DNA of 64,000 bases from Sulfurospirillum diekertiae (lineage in GTDB: Bacteria; Campylobacterota; Campylobacteria; Campylobacterales; Sulfurospirillaceae): assembly GCF_002309535.1 (NCBI RefSeq), contig NZ_CP023275.1, positions 806,001 through 870,000 on the forward strand, given 5' to 3'. The notes beneath the pieces were generated by a model, which had not been told where the DNA came from, made no database searches, and saw only the letters and a program-made list of their open reading frames with translations. Below are positions 8,698 through 18,149 of this stretch, piece by piece (position 1 is the first letter of the stretch; the number at the start of each line of letters is the position of its first letter). The position numbers and the translations under genes are program-made.

Positions 8698-10230
8698 ATG
8701 ATGAAGTTTAAAGTGTTACTTGTTGGCTCATTGGTCGCTATCGGCGCAATGGCATTATTGGCTGGCAACATAACTGAAAAAGAGAAACAACGCGTCGAAT
8801 TGGCTAAAGCTCCAAGCGAAGCAGGCATCGAAGGTAAAGCAAAAAGTGAAGAGTGGGCAAAATACTATCCAAGAGAGTTTGATTCTTGGAAGAAAACCAA
8901 AGAGCAAGACACTCTCAAAGACATGCTCGATAAAAAACCTTATCTTGTTGTTGCGTGGGCTGGGTATCCTTTTTCCAAAGATTATAACGCTCCACGTGGC
9001 CATTATTATGCCATTCAAGATAATGTCAATTCCCTTCGAACGGGCGCTCCAACGGATGCCAAAACAGGTCCTTTGCCAACGGCATGTTGGACATGTAAAT
9101 CACCTGATGTTCCTCGTTTGATCGAAGAAGACGGTGAACTTGAGTTTTTTACAGGTAAATGGGCAAAATACGGTGCACAAGTGGTTAATCCAATTGGCTG
9201 TGCAACCTGCCACGATGACAAAACAGCGCAGTTAAGCGTTCGTGTTCCTCATCTTAATCGTGGCTTGCAAGCAGCTGGACTTAAAACATTCGAAGAGTCT
9301 ACGCACCAAGAGAAACGCTCTTTGGTTTGTGCTCAATGTCACGTAGAGTACTACTTCAAAAAGACAGAGTGGAAAGATGCACAAGGAGCTGATAAAACAG
9401 CCATGGTTGTCACCCTTCCTTATGGCAAAGGTTTAACCGTAGAAGCAATGGAAAAATACTATGATGAGATCAATTTCTCTGACTGGGTACATGGCATTTC
9501 TAAAACACCTATGATTAAAGCACAACATCCTGACTGGGAACTTTGGAGAACAGGAATTCATGGACAAAAAGGTGTTTCATGTGCAGATTGTCACATGCCT
9601 TATACCCAAGAAGGTTCTGTCAAATATTCTGATCACAACATTGGAAATCCTCTTAAAAATATGGATAAAAGTTGTATGAACTGCCATAGAGAGAGTGAAG
9701 ATAAACTCAAAGGTATCGTACAACAAAAAATGGAGCGAAAAGATTTCATGATGGATATTGCTTTTGATAATATTGCAAAAGCGCATCTTGAAACAGGCAA
9801 AGCGATGGAAGTAGGCGCAAGTGATGATGAGCTTAAAGAGATTCGTACACTCATCCGCCATGCTCAATGGAGAGGTGATATGGCAATTGCAGGTCATGGT
9901 GCATTCTTCCATGCTCCTGAAGAGGTTTTACGACTTTTGGGATCTGCGAATGAACAAGCCCAACAAGCACGTCTAAAATTGGTGAGTGTTCTTGCCAAAC
10001 ATGGTGTGATGGACTATATGGCACCTGATTTTGATACCAAAGAAAAAGCACAAAAAATCGCAAAAGTCAATCTTCAAGCTGAAATTGATGCGAAGTTGAA
10101 ATTTAAAGAAACACTTGAGAAAGAGTGGAAAAAAGAGGCTGCTGCAAAAGGCAGATTGGCTCCAAATTCCGTTGCTCTTGACCCTGCGGTTGATGTGAAA
10201 TCGTCTTACTTCGACAAAACGAAGAAGTAA
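8698..10230 (+). CDS. nrfA: Pentahaem cytochrome c nitrite reductase, catalytic subunit
   Basis: NrfA reduces nitrite to ammonium with six electrons in the periplasm. The 510-residue protein has a signal peptide (hydrophobic 5-21) and five haem sites: the catalytic CWTCK at 130-134 with lysine as axial ligand, then CATCH 168, CAQCH 211, CADCH 295 and CMNCH 326. The CX2CK site needs a dedicated lyase, and a fused CcsBA gene follows. The usual calcium-site and active-site neighbourhood (VEYYF after the third haem) is present. Two ATG codons begin the gene; I use the first, behind AAAGGAGAAATA. Confidence 0.96.
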   Translation: MMKFKVLLVGSLVAIGAMALLAGNITEKEKQRVELAKAPSEAGIEGKAKSEEWAKYYPREFDSWKKTKEQDTLKDMLDKKPYLVVAWAGYPFSKDYNAPRGHYYAIQDNVNSLRTGAPTDAKTGPLPTACWTCKSPDVPRLIEEDGELEFFTGKWAKYGAQVVNPIGCATCHDDKTAQLSVRVPHLNRGLQAAGLKTFEESTHQEKRSLVCAQCHVEYYFKKTEWKDAQGADKTAMVVTLPYGKGLTVEAMEKYYDEINFSDWVHGISKTPMIKAQHPDWELWRTGIHGQKGVSCADCHMPYTQEGSVKYSDHNIGNPLKNMDKSCMNCHRESEDKLKGIVQQKMERKDFMMDIAFDNIAKAHLETGKAMEVGASDDELKEIRTLIRHAQWRGDMAIAGHGAFFHAPEEVLRLLGSANEQAQQARLKLVSVLAKHGVMDYMAPDFDTKEKAQKIAKVNLQAEIDAKLKFKETLEKEWKKEAAAKGRLAPNSVALDPAVDVKSSYFDKTKK

Positions 10231-10238
10231 CTTCTAAA

Positions 10239-10264
10239 CAAGAGAGAGACCTATCTCTCTCTTG
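10239..10264 (+). terminator. Hairpin between nrfA and the cytochrome c synthetase gene
   Basis: CAAGAGAGAGA at 10239-10249 pairs perfectly with TCTCTCTCTTG at 10254-10264 over a 4-base loop. No U-run follows, so it may be a partial terminator or stabiliser that keeps nrfHA mRNA more abundant than the downstream genes. Confidence 0.5.
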
Positions 10265-10331
10265 CCTTGTGATATACTAAAACTTCCAATGGCACTTTTA
10301 GTGTGTCACACACTCATTTCCAAGGACAAAC

Positions 10332-12713
10332 GTGTTGCTCAAAGTTTTTGGCTCTTATAAAACGACATTGTTTTTACTTTTCATTTTAGCCGTAGGTGCC
10401 GCGGTAGCAACCTTTGTTGAAAATGATTTTGGCACAGCTGTAGCGCGTCATTATGTTTATAATGCCATTTGGTACGAAGCATTTTTAACTCTAGGCGCGC
10501 TCAACCTTGCTATCGTACTTTACCGCTCCAAAATGATTTTACATGTAAGCCGCTTTACCTTTCATGCTGCGTTTATTCTCATCCTCATCGGTGCAGGACT
10601 GACCCATTTTTTAGGTGTGGATGGCGTGATGAAAATCCGCGAAGGCGCAAGCTCCAACGTCATCTTCTCCAATGCGAATAATGCAGAAATCACCCTTCCT
10701 TTTGCCCTGCATCTCAACCATTTTGAGCTAGAGCGCTACTACGGCAGTCGCTCTCCTTCGGCATATACGAGTGATGTTCAAGTACGTGATGGTAACACAA
10801 GTTTGGATGCCAAGATATTTATGAACCATACGCTCACTTACAAAGGGTACAAATTTTTTCAAACCTTTTATGATCCCGATGAAAAAGGCACGATTCTCTC
10901 CGTCACCAAAGACCCAGGTGTTGAGGTGACGTATGTGGGGTATGCGCTCCTTTTTTTAGGGTTGATCTTTAATCTTTTAGATCCCAAATCACGTTTTCGC
11001 AAACTCATTGCCGAAGTTAAGAGCAGTTCACTTCTTGTGCTGCTTGCTTTGGTGGTGCAAACACCTTTATGGTGTGAGAGTGACTATGTTCAAAACTATC
11101 TGAGTGAGCATCAGGCTAAAAGCAAAGAGGTCAGTGACGCATTTGGCAAACTGGTCGTGCAGTCGCGCATGGGGCGCATGAAGCCGTTTGATACGCTCTC
11201 CCAAGAGGTGTTGTATAAACTCAGTGGTAAAAATAGTTTGTACGATATGGATGCCATGCAAATTGCCCTTGGCATGCTTTCCCATCCAACGCTGTGGAAA
11301 AACCTTCCGATGATTCAGACCAAAACGCCGAAACTTCGAGCATTTATTGGCATTCCAAACGATCAAAAACTCGCTTCCTTTAATGACTTTTTTAACGGAC
11401 ACCGCTACAAATTAGAGGCTGAACTTCAAAAAGCAATGGCGATGAAACCCAGCCAGCGTGGCACATTTGAGAACGATCTCATTAAAGTCGATGAGCGCCT
11501 CAGCATCGCGTTTATGCTTTATCAAGGCGTTCTGTTTAAAATCTTTCCTCTGCCCAATGATGTGAACCACACATGGCTTGCCTTTGAGCAGATATTTGCG
11601 CAATTAAAGGGTGATGAAGCCGAAAAATTGCAAGAGAGTTCCACCGCATTTATCGAGGCACTGTTTGAGCGAGATTATGACAAAGCGCTTTTACATGTAA
11701 AGACATTTTCACAGTTTCAAAGCCACTATGGCGCTGATATTATGCCTTCATCCACGCACATTAAAATGGAGATACTCTTTAACAAACTGATGATTTTTGA
11801 GCGTTTAACCTTGGCGTATGTACTCTTAGGTTTACTGCTTTTAGGCGTCGCATTTGGGCGAGTTTTTGCTCCCAAAACCTTTACATGTAAACTGAATCGT
11901 CCGCTCTTTTTCATCGTCGCAACGCTGTTTGTCGTGCATACGTGTGGGCTCGCTCTGCGCTGGTATGTGAGCGGTCATGCGCCTTTGAGCGATACCTACG
12001 AGTCTATTGTTTATATTGCGTGGTCGTGTCTGCTTTTTTGCATGCTCTTTATGCGCACTTCGCTTTTTGCACTCTCTGGCTCGGTGATGATGGCGGGCAT
12101 TTTTATGTTTGTCGCACACCTAGGGCACATTGACCCAGAGATCACCAATCTTGTGCCCGTTTTAAAATCGTTTTGGCTTAGCGTACATGTCTCCATCATC
12201 ACCGCCAGTTACGGCTTTTTAGCACTGGGGTGTGCGTTGGGTTTTTTCACGCTGATTCTCTTTACATGTAAACGCTCCAGCCAAACCGTTGCGACCATCA
12301 AACACCTGACGTCCATCAATGAAATCACTCTGATTTTGGGCTTGAGCCTTCTGGTCATTGGTAACTTTTTAGGCGGCATTTGGGCGAATGAATCGTGGGG
12401 ACGGTATTGGGGTTGGGACCCTAAGGAGACGTGGGCGTACATTTCTATTTTAGTCTATACGATCATTTTACATGTAAGACTGATTCCCAAATTTTATTCG
12501 CACTATCTCTTTGCTGTATTTTCGCTTCTAGGCTTTGCGTCGATCTTGATGACATACTTTGGCGTGAACTTTTACCTTGCAGGCATGCACTCCTACGCTA
12601 CGGGCGATCCTGTGCCGATTCCGCTTTGGGTTTATGTGTGTAGTGGCGTGGTCGCAGGTTTGATTATACTGTCGTATAAGAATAGACTTCTTTTGAAGTC
12701 TTCTGATGCGTAG
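10332..12713 (+). CDS. nrfI: Fused ResB-CcsA cytochrome c synthetase, NrfI-like
   Basis: This 793-residue membrane protein fuses an N-terminal ResB/Ccs1 part (helices near 10-30, 55-70, 75-95 and a periplasmic loop) to a C-terminal CcsA part with several helices and the haem-handling tryptophan motif WANESWGRYWGWDPKETW. Epsilonproteobacteria use such CcsBA fusions for system II haem attachment. Next to an NrfA with CWTCK, this copy is probably the specialised NrfI that handles the lysine-type haem site; Wolinella has the same order. The start is GTG at 10332 after AAGGA. Five TTACATGTAA palindromes lie in frame inside the gene, encoding LHV(K/R/S) or FTCK. Confidence 0.88.
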   Translation: MLLKVFGSYKTTLFLLFILAVGAAVATFVENDFGTAVARHYVYNAIWYEAFLTLGALNLAIVLYRSKMILHVSRFTFHAAFILILIGAGLTHFLGVDGVMKIREGASSNVIFSNANNAEITLPFALHLNHFELERYYGSRSPSAYTSDVQVRDGNTSLDAKIFMNHTLTYKGYKFFQTFYDPDEKGTILSVTKDPGVEVTYVGYALLFLGLIFNLLDPKSRFRKLIAEVKSSSLLVLLALVVQTPLWCESDYVQNYLSEHQAKSKEVSDAFGKLVVQSRMGRMKPFDTLSQEVLYKLSGKNSLYDMDAMQIALGMLSHPTLWKNLPMIQTKTPKLRAFIGIPNDQKLASFNDFFNGHRYKLEAELQKAMAMKPSQRGTFENDLIKVDERLSIAFMLYQGVLFKIFPLPNDVNHTWLAFEQIFAQLKGDEAEKLQESSTAFIEALFERDYDKALLHVKTFSQFQSHYGADIMPSSTHIKMEILFNKLMIFERLTLAYVLLGLLLLGVAFGRVFAPKTFTCKLNRPLFFIVATLFVVHTCGLALRWYVSGHAPLSDTYESIVYIAWSCLLFCMLFMRTSLFALSGSVMMAGIFMFVAHLGHIDPEITNLVPVLKSFWLSVHVSIITASYGFLALGCALGFFTLILFTCKRSSQTVATIKHLTSINEITLILGLSLLVIGNFLGGIWANESWGRYWGWDPKETWAYISILVYTIILHVRLIPKFYSHYLFAVFSLLGFASILMTYFGVNFYLAGMHSYATGDPVPIPLWVYVCSGVVAGLIILSYKNRLLLKSSDA

Positions 12714-12800
12714 CATCAAGCTTTAGTGCCTTAGTGGCTAACGTAGCTTTGAAAGCTTTGCTTGAAAAGCGTTGTAAAATAAAAATTTAAAGGAAGAAAA

Positions 12801-13451
12801 ATGAATAAAATTAAATTACTAGCATTTTCACTTGCGCTCATCGGTAACCTTTCCGCAGGTGATATCTATGAAGGAACGGTAGTCGATACGGTCGATGGCG
12901 GTGGTTACACATACTTGCAGATTGACGATACCAAGAAAAAATACTGGGTTGCCGTTGAGGGAACGAAGGTTGAAAAAGGAACTGAGGTTCGTTTTACCGA
13001 GGAATTACGTGCTAAAAACTTTGAGAGTAAATCCTTAAACCGTACCTTTGATGAGGTTGTCTTTGCTTCGAACCTTCAGTACCGCACTAAAGTACCAGAA
13101 GCCGGCAATCTTGCGCTTATTAGCGAGCAAGTCAAAGAGTCTCCTTACAAACAAAAGGATACAATGAGTGTTAAAGAGGCATGGGAAAAACGTGCAAGCC
13201 TCAAAGACAAAACGATTAGCATTCGTGGCAAGGTTGTCAAAGCTTCACAGAACATCATTTCACGTAACTGGATTCATATTCAAGATGGTACGGGTGAGGG
13301 AAGTGAAGTAGGACGCATCGTCTTTACATCAAAAGAACTCCCAAAAGTGGGAGATATTGTAACTGCTACGGGTGTTGTTACGGTTGATAAGGACTTTGGT
13401 TCGGGATATTTTTATAAAATTATTGTTGAAAATGCTACATTTACTAAATAA
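12801..13451 (+). CDS. Periplasmic OB-fold-like protein of the nrf locus (NrfJ-like)
   Basis: The 216-residue protein has a signal peptide ending LSAG. Residues 20-90 contain a small beta domain (DIYEGTVVDTVDGGGYTYLQ). Residues 115-215 look like an OB-fold of the nucleic-acid-binding type found in exported proteins (KTISIRGKVVKAS, NWIHIQDGTGEG, VGDIVTATGVV). Its position after nrfI matches nrfJ of Wolinella, a gene of unclear role, so I use that only as a likely relationship. It may bind a cofactor or assist cytochrome maturation. It begins 21 bases before the second Crp/Fnr gene, which suggests one transcript. Confidence 0.7.
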   Translation: MNKIKLLAFSLALIGNLSAGDIYEGTVVDTVDGGGYTYLQIDDTKKKYWVAVEGTKVEKGTEVRFTEELRAKNFESKSLNRTFDEVVFASNLQYRTKVPEAGNLALISEQVKESPYKQKDTMSVKEAWEKRASLKDKTISIRGKVVKASQNIISRNWIHIQDGTGEGSEVGRIVFTSKELPKVGDIVTATGVVTVDKDFGSGYFYKIIVENATFTK

Positions 13452-13471
13452 ATTATTGTAAAGAGAGTTCA

Positions 13472-14134
13472 ATGGCAAATGATTCTTTATCACTTATTGC
13501 TTCATTGCCACTGTTCGATGCGTTAGAACAAGAAGACATCGAGAAGATCGCCTCCTTTTGCAGTGTACGTCATCACAAAGCAGGTGACGTACTTTTTTAT
13601 GAGAGAGACACCAAAGATGCAATCTATTACATTATCAACGGTTCGGTTAAATTTTACAAGGTCGATCGATTTGAGAATGAAATCTTTCTCTACAAACTCT
13701 ACTCCAACTCCCTCATTTTCAATGTCTCCAAGCTGATCGACAGCTTTTTTATCAGCTGTTATGCCAATGCGGAATTTTTGGAAGACAGTATGGTGCTTTC
13801 CATCCAGAGCGAGCCTTTTCGTACGATGATTTATGCCAATCACCGCTTGATGACAAAGATTTTGGAAGAGTCGTTTAAGATGATTCAGCAGATGCAGTGT
13901 ATCATTAGCCGTGATGTTGTGTTTGATGGAACGGCAAAAGTGGCGCATATGCTTGTTAATGAGCTTGAGACGTTTAATCGCCTAAAAAAACATGAAATTG
14001 CCTATATGCTACACATTCAACCCGAGACACTTTCACGTATTTTAAACAAACTCACCCGTAATGGAACGATTGAAATCGAAAAAAACAGTGTGGTGATCTT
14101 GAATATTCAAGAATTAAAAGAGATTTATGAGTAG
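13472..14134 (+). CDS. Crp/Fnr-family transcriptional regulator (second copy)
   Basis: The 220-residue regulator has a beta-roll sensor domain at about 15-120 (FYERDTKDAIYYIINGSVKF) and a C-terminal HTH with recognition helix IQPETLSRILNKL. It is clearly related to the regulator at 7290 but not identical, so the nrf locus is bracketed by two paralogues. Cysteines at 28, 100, 143 do not form an FNR-type cluster. It is 6 bases upstream of a PilJ-domain nitrate or nitrite sensor-like protein and probably cotranscribed. It is a candidate for binding the TTGAC-N4-GTCAW sites of nrf and nap. Confidence 0.83.
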   Translation: MANDSLSLIASLPLFDALEQEDIEKIASFCSVRHHKAGDVLFYERDTKDAIYYIINGSVKFYKVDRFENEIFLYKLYSNSLIFNVSKLIDSFFISCYANAEFLEDSMVLSIQSEPFRTMIYANHRLMTKILEESFKMIQQMQCIISRDVVFDGTAKVAHMLVNELETFNRLKKHEIAYMLHIQPETLSRILNKLTRNGTIEIEKNSVVILNIQELKEIYE

Positions 14135-14140
14135 GACATT

Positions 14141-15520
14141 ATGATTAAGCCAACAACCATTAGCACCAAAATGAAATTAGCAGGTGGACTGCTCTCTTTC
14201 GTGATTATTTTCATCATCTCACTCACTGTGATGATGAATCAGATGAGCAAAAAAGACTCGTATATCATCAACATTGCAGGTAAGCAGCGCATGCTTTCGC
14301 AAAAAATTAGCAAAGAGACTTTTTTCATCGTACATCGCCATACCAATGACTTTCGAGAGCTAAACACGGCTGTCAACTTGTTTGAGAGCAGTCTTAAAGA
14401 CCTTTTGTATGGAAATGATACCAAAGGCATTTATGCTCCACAAAATGAACGCATCCAAGCCAAACTGGAAGAGGTGATGAGCTTGTGGATTCCCTTTCGC
14501 TTGGAAGTAGAAGCGCTTAAAACAGGCATCGAAGATGTACGTCCCGATATGGAAGTGCTCACGCCGCGCATCGAAAAACTCCTCATCCTTTCCGATAACG
14601 TTGTTCAGCACATGGTCGTAGCCAATCTCAGTAATATTCACATTGATCTCTCAGGTCGCCAGAGAATGCTCTCACAACGCATGGGACTTTACGTCAATCG
14701 TTATTTGAGGACAGCAAATGCCCAAGATTTACTGGTCTATGCCGATGCTAAGGCACTGTATAACAAAACGATAAAGAGCTTTTTAGATGATCCTGCGGTC
14801 AAAAATGTTCCGACTGTCTATGCGATTGTGAAAGAAAATAACGCCTATTGGGAAGAGTACAGTGTTTATTTAGACCATCTTATTGCTGTAGAGAGTGAGA
14901 TTAACAAGCACATGGCGTTTGTGTATGAAAAAAATGTTCAACTGCTCAATGCCATGGATGATGCTGTTTGGCTCTATACCAATCACAGTGAAGCGAAGAA
15001 CGATATGTTCCTCAAATTTCAGTACATTGCACTTCTTATTGGGCTCATTATTATCGTCTATGCGTTTGTGATGACCAAAGAGGTTATCGAGCATTTAGAT
15101 GGGTTTGTGCAAAAAGCCAAAGAGTTGGCACATGGCGATATTAATAGCTTTACTGGACACAATGTTACGCTCTCTGCCAACGGTGAAGATGAGCTAAAAG
15201 AAGCTTCTTCGCATATTTCACTCTTTGTTCAAAAAGTCAATCTTGCGATGAAAGATTCCGAAGATGCTCTCAAAAAAGCAGAAAATGCAGTCTCTCAACT
15301 TCAACAGCTTGCTGAAGATGTGGAAGATGTCATCGAAGATATGGGGATTGATGAACATGATAAAAAAACATTTGACAAAAATGTTAATGCCACGGAAGAC
15401 ATCGCTATTCAGTCCGCAGAAAATCTTATCCATGTCAATCGCATGTTGCAAAAGCTTAAAAAAAGCCTCAATGCGATGGTCGATAGCGGCAATCAAGTAG
15501 ACGAAAAAAAGGACGTGTAA
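14141..15520 (+). CDS. Membrane sensor with two PilJ/NarX-type P-box motifs, no output domain
   Basis: The 459-residue protein has an N-terminal membrane helix (about 13-32) and a periplasmic four-helix region with two P-box-like motifs, AGKQRMLSQKISKE at 46-59 and SGRQRMLSQRMGLY at 171-184. A second helix is at about 290-308, followed by a HAMP-like segment and a coiled-coil tail. In NarX/NarQ the P-box binds nitrate or nitrite, so this fits a nitrate or nitrite sensor. It has no histidine kinase, cyclase or recognisable MCP signalling tip; the cytoplasmic end is acidic coiled coil. It might signal to the adjacent Crp/Fnr protein by contact or through a separate kinase; both are inference. 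Confidence 0.75.
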   Translation: MIKPTTISTKMKLAGGLLSFVIIFIISLTVMMNQMSKKDSYIINIAGKQRMLSQKISKETFFIVHRHTNDFRELNTAVNLFESSLKDLLYGNDTKGIYAPQNERIQAKLEEVMSLWIPFRLEVEALKTGIEDVRPDMEVLTPRIEKLLILSDNVVQHMVVANLSNIHIDLSGRQRMLSQRMGLYVNRYLRTANAQDLLVYADAKALYNKTIKSFLDDPAVKNVPTVYAIVKENNAYWEEYSVYLDHLIAVESEINKHMAFVYEKNVQLLNAMDDAVWLYTNHSEAKNDMFLKFQYIALLIGLIIIVYAFVMTKEVIEHLDGFVQKAKELAHGDINSFTGHNVTLSANGEDELKEASSHISLFVQKVNLAMKDSEDALKKAENAVSQLQQLAEDVEDVIEDMGIDEHDKKTFDKNVNATEDIAIQSAENLIHVNRMLQKLKKSLNAMVDSGNQVDEKKDV

Positions 15521-15575
15521 CAATTTATTTAAACTCTTAATGTATCATATTTAAAAGATTGCACAAGAGGCTTGA

Positions 15576-16142
15576 ATGAAAAAAATTTACATTATTCATG
15601 GTTATTTTGCTTCACCAACGGATCATTGGTTTCCATGGTTTGTCGAAAAAGTTCATGCCGATTATGGCATAGAAGTTGAAGTGTTACGTATGCCAACACC
15701 CGATACTCCTGACATGGATGAATGGCTGGAAAAACTTCACGATAAAATCGGCATGCCGAGCAACGAGACGTTTATCATCGCGCACAGTTTAGGCTGTATC
15801 ACCCTTTTGCATTACCTAGATACGCTTCAAGAGAATTTTGCCCTTGGCGGTATGATCTTAGTCTCTCCTTTTGATAAACCGCTCGAAGTTTTTCCCAATC
15901 TTAATTCGTTTGTTGATATTACGCTGAATTTTTCCAAGCTCTCCCGCAGTGTCGCTCAAAAGTATGTCATCTTTTCCGACAACGATATGTACGTGCCGCC
16001 CTTTATAAGCAAGACTATAGGCGTTAAACTTGACAGCGCCCTTCTTGAAATCCCTCGCGGCGGTCACTTTTTGGGCATTGAAGGGTTTGAAACATTTCCT
16101 GAACTGTATGAAATTTTTAAAACAATGCTGGCAAAAAGATAA
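15576..16142 (+). CDS. RBBP9/YdeN-family serine hydrolase
   Basis: This is a small (188-residue) alpha/beta hydrolase. HGYFASPTDHWFPW near residue 8 forms the oxyanion loop, AHSLGC holds the nucleophile serine, the acid is likely in SDND and the histidine is in RGGHFLGIEG near the C-terminus. Length and order match the RBBP9/YdeN family, whose natural substrates in bacteria are mostly unknown. It is not obviously linked to its neighbours and converges on the LysE exporter gene. Confidence 0.85.
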   Translation: MKKIYIIHGYFASPTDHWFPWFVEKVHADYGIEVEVLRMPTPDTPDMDEWLEKLHDKIGMPSNETFIIAHSLGCITLLHYLDTLQENFALGGMILVSPFDKPLEVFPNLNSFVDITLNFSKLSRSVAQKYVIFSDNDMYVPPFISKTIGVKLDSALLEIPRGGHFLGIEGFETFPELYEIFKTMLAKR

Positions 16143-16149
16143 CTTGAGT

Positions 16150-16779
16150 TCAAAGTTCTTCGTGTAAAAGTTTGATACCAAGCGCTAAAAAAAGCGCACC
16201 AATACTTCTATTGAACCAAAGTGCAAAGGTATGATGCGCTTGTAATTTTGAGATAAAGACCATCGACAACCACGCGACAATGATATTCCAGACTGTGCCA
16301 TTGATGTCAAATAAAATACCTAAAAACAGCATACTCAATGCCTTGTTATTGGATGCAATATCTACAAATTGCGGTAAAAATGCAAGGAAAAAAAGTGCTA
16401 CTTTGGGGTTGAGCATATTGGTAAGAAAGCCTTGCCAAAAGATATTTTTTAAGGTTTGATGACCGGTTTTTGTTTTTACATGTAAAGGGGTTTGCGTTGA
16501 GCGTAATATCGTGATACCAATGTAAATCAAATAAGCGGCACCGATGCTTTTAATAATGCTAAATGCCATTGCCGAGGTTGCGAGCAAAGCTGAAAGTCCA
16601 ATCGTTGTTGCGAAGATATGCACCAGACATCCCGTACCAATACCAAGGGCTGCAAAAAATCCCGCACGAAATCCTTGCGTACTGGAACGTCCGACAATAT
16701 ACAGCGTATCAACGCCTGGTGTCATATTTAAAAGCAAGCCTGAAAGGATGAAAAGCCAAAGATCATGCGTCCCTAACAT
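16150..16779 (-). CDS. LysE/RhtB-family amino-acid exporter
   Basis: The 209-residue membrane protein has six predicted helices. The N-terminal signature LLLNMTPGVDTLYIVGRSSTQG is typical of LysE/RhtB exporters, as is GFLTNMLNPKVALFF in the fourth segment. The family exports amino acids or homoserine lactones; the substrate is not predictable here. The start follows AGGAG on the minus strand. A TTACATGTAA copy at 16476 encodes PLHVK in a cytoplasmic loop, where such an insertion is easily tolerated. Confidence 0.88.
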   Translation of the reverse strand: MLGTHDLWLFILSGLLLNMTPGVDTLYIVGRSSTQGFRAGFFAALGIGTGCLVHIFATTIGLSALLATSAMAFSIIKSIGAAYLIYIGITILRSTQTPLHVKTKTGHQTLKNIFWQGFLTNMLNPKVALFFLAFLPQFVDIASNNKALSMLFLGILFDINGTVWNIIVAWLSMVFISKLQAHHTFALWFNRSIGALFLALGIKLLHEEL

Positions 16780-16823
16780 GGATTATCTCCTGTCCATAAA
16801 ACTATCAGTAAATTATACTCAAT

Positions 16824-18149
16824 TTATTTTTGGTGTGTTTTATAGCGTTTAACCAAATGTTTTGGTGAAACACCACACCAGTATAAAAAGCTTAAAACAC
16901 GGTTGCGAAGGGTGGTGTAAACGATGCCTTCTTTCTGCCATCTTCTGGATGACGTTAAGACTTTGGATTTTAAAAGGGCGATCTTTTCACCTTGTTTTTG
17001 AATGCGTTTCATCATCTCCACATCTTCCATGAGCGGAATTTCTGCGTAGCCACCGAGGTTTCTAAAAAAAGAAGTTTTAAAAAATTGGGCTTGGTCGCCG
17101 TAAGGGATTTGAGAAAAAGAGGTGCGAAGATTTGCCATGGTTTCGATGAAACGAAGGACAACGTTGGCATCATCAATCCCCAGTGAAAAAGCGCCCGCTT
17201 TGTTTACATGTAAAGATTCTTGGATGAGCGTGTCCCATGCGTTTGGAAGCAGAGTATCGGCATGTAAAAAAAGCACAATGTCTCCCCGTGCTTTGCGTGC
17301 GCCTTCATTCATCTGGGAGGCTCTTCCTTTTGGGGCAAAGACGATGTGAACATCTTGTAAGGCTAAATGCTCCACCGTTGTTTTTTCCTGTGTGTCGACC
17401 ACGATAATTTCGTAGTTTTTATTTTGTGCCATCTCTCTCAAATGTGCTAGGGTTTTCAGCAGTGTTTCGTCTTCATGGTATACGGGGATGATGACACTGA
17501 TGTGGGGCAATGTGCCTAAAATACGCTGTGCGAAGTGTGTCAGAGGTGTCGTAAACGCTTTACATGTAAAAACACGCAGGTCATCCAATGTGTCGATGTC
17601 AGAAAGCATCGCCCCTTTGGCAACGCGAAGATGTGCCATCTTTGAAAGCGTTTTAGCATAGACATCGTTTTGGCTGTAGGTAATGCCTTTAAACGCCTCT
17701 TGGCAAAAGGTGTCAGCATGAAAACCAATGAGATAATACCCGCCATCTAGCGTAGGAGAGAGTAGGGCATCGTTGGAAGAAAGTAAGTCAAACGCTTCTT
17801 TTAAAAGGAGTTCATCCACTTCGGGAATATCCGAACCCACTAAAATAGCGCGTTCATATCCTTGTGCAAATACTGTTTCAAAGGCATTTTTCATGCGCTC
17901 ACCCAAGTCCTTGCCGCTTTGATACAAGAGAGGTTTATGTTCCACATAAGCAGGTAAAGACATACGTGCTTCATCATCATACGCCACGATAACATCGACA
18001 TCGTGTGGTAGCGTTATGCTGAGCAGTTGTTCACACATTAAGCGGTAAAGTATGGTAGCGTTTTCATCGCCAATATGCTCAGCAAGGCGTGTTTTTACTC
18101 GACCAACAAGGGGCGCTTTCATAAAAAGAATTAGTGCGTTTTGGCGCAT
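16824..18149 (-). CDS. Fused TIGR04282-TIGR04283 glycosyltransferase (arsenosugar/rSAM-associated type)
   Basis: The 441-residue protein fuses two families that are usually separate neighbouring genes. Residues 1-200 are TIGR04282/DUF2064 (ALILFMKAPLVGRVKTRLAE, then VGSDIPEVD and TLDGGYYLIGF). Residues 215-441 are a family 2 glycosyltransferase of the TIGR04283 kind (HISVIIPVYHEDETLLKTL, LFLHADTLLP, FMEDVEMMKRI-like). Both were named rSAM/selenodomain-associated and later tied to arsenosugar biosynthesis. The gene overlaps the kinase gene upstream on the same strand by 19 bases and faces away from the radical SAM-ArsM operon. Two palindromes lie in frame. Confidence 0.85.
   Translation of the reverse strand: MRQNALILFMKAPLVGRVKTRLAEHIGDENATILYRLMCEQLLSITLPHDVDVIVAYDDEARMSLPAYVEHKPLLYQSGKDLGERMKNAFETVFAQGYERAILVGSDIPEVDELLLKEAFDLLSSNDALLSPTLDGGYYLIGFHADTFCQEAFKGITYSQNDVYAKTLSKMAHLRVAKGAMLSDIDTLDDLRVFTCKAFTTPLTHFAQRILGTLPHISVIIPVYHEDETLLKTLAHLREMAQNKNYEIIVVDTQEKTTVEHLALQDVHIVFAPKGRASQMNEGARKARGDIVLFLHADTLLPNAWDTLIQESLHVNKAGAFSLGIDDANVVLRFIETMANLRTSFSQIPYGDQAQFFKTSFFRNLGGYAEIPLMEDVEMMKRIQKQGEKIALLKSKVLTSSRRWQKEGIVYTTLRNRVLSFLYWCGVSPKHLVKRYKTHQK

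Noticed and set aside
10239-10264. Hairpin after nrfA as the end of the nrf operon
   Set aside because: There is no T-run, and the cytochrome c synthetase gene follows within about 70 bases with nrf-related function.
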